NCBI GenBank assembly: GCA_019828595.1 | Contig: JAHQRK010000002.1 | Location: 2,294,001 to 2,358,000 of the forward strand | DNA: 64,000 nucleotides | Origin: Aphanomyces cochlioides | Taxonomy: Eukaryota; Oomycota; Saprolegniomycetes; Saprolegniales; Verrucalvaceae | Reading direction: 5' to 3' | Part shown: positions 59,565-64,000 of the stretch, piece after piece | Layout: the number at the start of each line of letters is the position of its first letter | How positions within the stretch are numbered: position 1 is the stretch's first letter | Notes under the pieces: generated by a model | Told to the model about the DNA's origin: nothing | Seen by the model: the letters and a program-made list of their open reading frames with translations, nothing else | Database searches by the model: none | Program-made: the position numbers and the translations under genes

Positions 59565-61020
59565 TTAATGCAAGGCGCGGAAGAGCTCCACTTCAAAGGC
59601 TTCTTGTTCGCCCGATGGAGGGAAGTCCGTGGCCTTGTTCACTCGAGGCAACGTGTCAAAGGTGGCGCCACCCTTTTCGATCAAACGACCAACTTCGCTG
59701 TCCCAAGTGGCGTAGCGAGCATTCACTCGGCTATCCAACTTTTCTGTGAACTCAGCAGCCTTGCGCAAACCACGAGCCAAGTTGTCTATGGCACCAATGT
59801 GGCCGATCACAATGTCACGCAAAGCCGTCGATTCACGACGGACCTTGGCATCAAAGTTCAAACCACCAGGGGCCAAACCACCTTGCTTGATCACCTATGG
59901 AGGTCCATGAGTAAAGACAGAGTTCATCACGATAATCCTACCGCGCGCATGATCAAAGCAGCTTGCTTCGAGTCCATTGGGAATTGATCCGTGTCCCAGC
60001 CGAGCGATGGGTCACCGCTGTTGGCGTCAATCGAGCCCAAATGGCCAGCCGTCGAGGCAAACACGATGTCGTGGACATAGTCGTGGCCAGCCAACGTCGT
60101 GTGGTTGGGTTCAATGTTCAATTTGAAATGGTCTTGAAGGCCGTAGCGATACAAGAAGCCGAGCGTCGTGGCCGCATCGTAGTCATACTGGTGCTTCATG
60201 GGCTAGTCAAGATATCCATCAGTCCATCAACCATCAAAATGATGCCAAGTACCTCATGAGGCTTGGGCTCAATCAAGAATTGGAACGTCGCGCCAATCTT
60301 CGCCTTGTACGCCACAGCCATGCGCAAGAAAGCAGCGTAGTGAGCTTCTTCACGACCAATGTCCGTGTTCAAAATCGTCTGGAAACCTTCACGGCCACCC
60401 CACAACACAAAGTTTTCACCGCCCAACTTGTGCGTGATTTCCATCGCGCGTTGGACTTGTTCCGCGGCGCTCAAGAAGGCAGGCAAGTGAGGGCTCGTGG
60501 CAGCGCCGTGCATGTACATCTTGTTGTTGAACATGTTGACCGTTCCCCACAAGAGCTTGATGCCGGTTTCTTGTTGCTTGGCCAACAAATACTCGGTCAT
60601 TTCAGGCCAGTGATGTTCCAAGCCATCAGGGAGGATATCCGTGTCGTGGAACGTGTAATACTTGACACCCAACTTGGAAATGAACTCGAACCCAGCATCG
60701 ACGCGTTCCTTGGCCCGTTGGAAGGCATCTTCATGTGTGTTCCATGGGCGAATCGTCGTGGCTTCACCAAAGACGTCGCTGGGAGGAGTCAAGAACGTGT
60801 GCCAGAAGCAGACCTATGGAGCATTCCTCATGAGTCAAGCGATTCGCGGCAAGGAAGGACGTACAGCAAAGCGCAACCATTCGTGCATGGGACGGCCGAG
60901 GATGACTTCGTCGGCGTTGTATTCACGGTAGACGAGCAAGTCGTCGGTGGCGGTCTCGGGGGAGACATAGCGGATGGCCGGAATGTCGGCAAAGAATTCG
61001 CGTTGGGTTGGTGGGGCCAT
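59565..61020 (-). CDS. xylA: Xylose isomerase
   Basis: Four exons give 435 residues: 61020-60865, 60813-60253, 60202-59942 and 59894-59565. Introns are 51, 50 and 47 nt, all GT-AG with a TAG acceptor. The enzyme interconverts D-xylose and D-xylulose (and glucose and fructose) in the cytosol. Hallmarks are [12 protein letters not shown] (catalytic His and Asp), [19 protein letters not shown] (metal-binding Glu and Lys), [13 protein letters not shown] and GSIDANSGD with the metal-binding residues. The length matches the class II family (about 435-440). All frames join cleanly, so it is probably functional. It fits a microbe that uses plant-derived or other pentoses. Confidence 0.93.
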
Positions 61021-64000
61021 GGCAAAATGAAAAATGAGCTTGGTTGCGCTTGCTTGTCCGTCGCTGTCGATCCACTTAGTTTCAAGACTGTTTCAAGGAT
61101 TCACGCCCATCTTGGGACATGCATGGAGACGTCCTTGGATCATCTATCATATGCTCCAAGCATATGAAGATTGCATCTCGCTCATCTCGTAAGATTTGTC
61201 CCCTGCGCCAATTGACCGCAAACAACTCTGTCGGACGAGTCTGGTTTGCTCATTCTAGCCAGGGAAGAAACACCTTCAGACGACGCTCGTCAACGAGGGA
61301 GGAATACTTGAAGGCTATAAGACGGCGGATGGCGATGGGGAAGGTCTTTCGAGCCAAGATCGCAAGGGGTGGCGGTCGACGCTACGGTTGAACCACCGAC
61401 AGGCCACGTGTTATCTCCACTGTCAACGTCCCCACACTGTGGATCGTGCGAGTCGTCCGAGTTTGATGCAAGGCAAGAACACGACATCTACTAGTTGCTT
61501 GAGCTGGAGATTTCAACGTGGACCAGCTCATGAAGAAGCTCAACTGCAAAGTGCACTTTGCAGTTTTCACTATATTGGCGGTGGCTGAGAGGATGTCGAT
61601 GCTGCCGAGAGATTGCCCAAAGCAACTGCGCGATTGTTGTTATCCATGTCGAGTAGAAGCGGCTGGAGGACTGCTGCAAGTGTGCACCTGCAGATTGTGT
61701 CGGCGGCTGTTGAAGTTTTCGCGCGATTGTGTTCCGAGCATGACCGACACATGGTCTCCGTTCGTCGACGTCTTGAATGTACGCGGGCGATCCTTGCCCA
61801 GCGCCGTCATCTTCCTCAAATCTGGTCGATATGTTTGTACAAACCACCGCGCAAGTCATATTTGATCCCGGCAACTCGTTTTATACCACACACGAACGAA
61901 ATCCGCTTGCGCCTTCGACACGAAATGGAAGATTCACTGATGCGAGGAGCGGGTGTCTCGTCTTGGTAGCTTGTAAGTTGCCGTGGGGGGGCTCGAAACT
62001 ATTCAACGCTGGCGCTTGATGGCCCAAAGGCCCAAGTTGACCACCGCCTCTCTTCTCGACGGGAGGGCGAAGAAATGCGATTGCCCCCAGATTGGCCACG
62101 AAGGACATCCATGGTTTGGATCCTTCCAGTTAGGAAACAGACCCGAGTGGTTGAATTGACCTTCAAGTTGCAAGTCAACAACTTGCAGCGAGATCCAAGT
62201 CGGGCGAATGCATTTGTGTTTGGTCGACGAACGTGCGATCGAGAGCGTTGCGTGAATCTTTTTGTCATTCGGAGAGAGTGAGATGGGTCACCGTTGCAAT
62301 CGCCACTGTCATCGTGCCACGCTTTGCGATAGCATCCTTGCGACAGCCTATGGCCAGAACGATCAGGAACTTGCAGTGCACTTTTCCAAGTGACGTTCAC
62401 ACGCCTGCGTAGCTCCAGCCGCTAGGAAGGATCGCGATGCGGCGGTCACAAAGCCACGGATGTTATCCCCCCGACCAGGTTCATCCCCAGAGCCGCCCCC
62501 CCTGAAGCCGCTCCGTCGGTCTGCCACGAGCCGTCTAGTCTTTCAACGACCAGCGACCCTCTTGCCGCAAGAGGGTCGTGCATTGCCTGAATCATTCTCA
62601 TACAAACGCAGAGCATCTGAGAAGCTGTTCCAGAGTAGACTCGTCAGTGGGATGGATCGCACCACCGTTGCGCTCGTGGATACAATGCGCTCCATGCTTT
62701 GGACGAATTGAAAAAACTTGATGGGGTCGATCAAAGTCGTGGCCAAGTTGAGTCGTCTCGACAGTGTGCGCGCTGGGAGTTCTCCTCCTGGTGTCGCCTG
62801 TCGAGTTTATCGGTCCCGTCTGTCGGAGCAACGACGCCATGTTCGCCGTGGGATGGCATGTATGCGACGCCAAAGTCGCTTCAACTTTCACAGTTGGATG
62901 TCAACTCTGTCACAATCGCATGGAGTGACACCTCCAGTCGTACTTCAAGCGTCTTGGCATCCACCACGAAAAAAAGTACCGACGCTCGCTTCCAACTACA
63001 CCTGCGCTTGCCTGCTCTAGCGCTCTCCATGAGCTAGACATGACATAGACTCGACGACGCGGCGTTAGCTCCCTTGAGCCGCCGCTGGGCTTTCAACTCG
63101 ATGGCAAATCTGTCTTGTGGAATTTTTTGAACCCATGCGGGCAATGAAAGGCGATTCCATTGTCATCGTCCCACGAAAGGCGCAAGGGTGGTGCTTCTCT
63201 CTGTGTAACTCCAAGCCATGGATGCGATCTGGATGTTCGCCCCTTGGTCATCCCCGTTGAAGTTATCCACGCTTGTAATCTCCATGGCTGGCGGGGGGGG
63301 GTGCGTAACCTCCCTCAACCTCTGTCCAAGTTGTCTCGGCAGCTATCGCAAAATCCCCTCGGCCTTCGTGTATATCTTGCATGTCCCCCTTGGAGCTCCT
63401 CGTCTATCGTCCATTGCTCGCAATCAGGATCGCTGAGGAGACCACTGTCGAGTCGTACTCATCTTGGAACTTGAGCCAACTCGTCGTTCTAAACCTCTCG
63501 TCACCTCGGTGACTACAGCAGCAGCAACATGTATAACGTCAAAGTGCACTTTGACTTTGCCTTTTTCCATCTACACTTTTGTCAATTTCACTCTAATTTG
63601 TATTTTTGACCAAAAATCAAATACATTTCCAAATCGATTTGACCATACTGAAGCCAAGTTCAACAGAATATTGGCCAAATTAATTGCATGTGAGTTAGGG
63701 TGTATTTTGGTGTGTTTTGCGTGAATTAGTTAAATACTCGATTCTGATTGGCTGAGAGATTCGGAAATCGATTAAAAAAATCGATACATTTCCACTATTT
63801 AGAATGAATCTCACAATATCTAGAGCTCCTCCATCGCATTGGAACTTTACAAGTACAGGACGGTCGACAGGACGGTCGCGCTGCTGCCTTTGCTCGCAAT
63901 CATGGCTTGGATTCCGAGTCGGCGGTGGTGAAATGTTCTGGGAAGCTATTCGTAGCGAACGTGGACCAGCGCCCGCTGATTCTTGCACGCCATCTGCATT
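61021..64000. other. Promoter of xylose isomerase and unassigned region
   Basis: The first 200 bases should hold the xylose isomerase promoter. Beyond it I see no gene I can defend. GC is host-like and many medium frames exist on both strands, including 61999-62400 (minus) and 62699-63037 (plus), but none shows a family motif. Perfect palindromes occur at 61542-61565 and 63538-63555 and share AAAGTGCACTTT. Decayed coding sequence is possible. Confidence 0.4.

Noticed and set aside
61999..62400. Medium-length open frames in the 61-64 kb region as genes
   Set aside because: None shows a family motif, the frames overlap on both strands, and the GC content makes such lengths likely by chance.
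1..64000. CRISPR arrays, bacterial operons or riboswitches
   Set aside because: No regular direct repeat-spacer pattern is seen, and the introns, retrotransposons and gene families are eukaryotic.

Overview
The window is a stretch of a eukaryotic genome, most probably a saprolegnialean oomycete (an Aphanomyces- or Saprolegnia-like organism). The evidence is a Crinkler-type effector gene, an oomycete-type leucine-zipper/M96-like gene, very short spliceosomal introns (39-51 nt), a eukaryotic xylose isomerase gene, mitochondrial DNA inserted in the nucleus, and a dense load of Ty3/gypsy, Ty1/copia, Polinton, pogo, Harbinger, Tc1-like and hAT-like elements. The genus is inferred. Only two genes look intact and ordinary: a BRCT-WGR-PARP-regulatory protein ending in an unusual ADP-ribosyltransferase domain (33851-35600, minus) and xylose isomerase (59565-61020, minus).

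Left third (1-28.5 kb): nested retrotransposons. Element A (328-21379, TSD CATA) is a Ty3/gypsy-like element lacking protease and reverse transcriptase but carrying a long antisense reading frame. Into that frame jumped element B (2131-13935, TSD GCCAA), a chromodomain gypsy element. Element B contains a copia element C (4322-10157) and a solo LTR of the A family (3487-3915, TSD GTAT). Next comes a decayed M96-like bZIP gene (21459-22811 and 28455-28571) split by gypsy element F (22812-28454, TSD TCTGC). Element F has a pol region with blocks on alternating strands and a hAT-like MITE in one LTR.

Middle (28.5-36.2 kb): gene debris around the intact PARP-like gene. It holds a composite mitochondrial insertion (rns piece plus nad4 piece), an inverted truncated copy of the ADP-ribosyltransferase exon, an adenylation-domain fragment, a kinase pseudogene folded back on itself, and a perfect 33-bp-stem hairpin.

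Right part (36.26-59.35 kb): a decayed Polinton-like virus (Maverick) bounded by inverted terminal repeats of about 350-450 bp and a 5-bp TSD (ATGAC). It keeps AT-rich remnants of a CRESS-type SF3 helicase, a Zn-finger protein, small virion-like proteins, a fibre-like protein, an A32-type packaging ATPase, a retroviral-type integrase, a GIY-YIG nuclease and protein-primed DNA polymerase B. It has been invaded by a LINE fragment, a Tc1-like transposon, gypsy element D (45314-52749, TSD CAAGT, itself hit by a pogo element at 47365-49200) and a Harbinger element (54089-56681, TSD TAA). A broken Crinkler gene (Ubl header, nuclease and kinase modules) lies inside the right terminal repeat.

The end (59.35-64 kb) holds xylose isomerase and about 3 kb in which I see no confident gene. 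Most transposon genes carry frameshifts or stops. The most interesting signals are the Polinton-like element with a Crinkler gene inside its termini, the PARP-regulatory/R-S-E ADP-ribosyltransferase fusion, and the antisense frame of element A.
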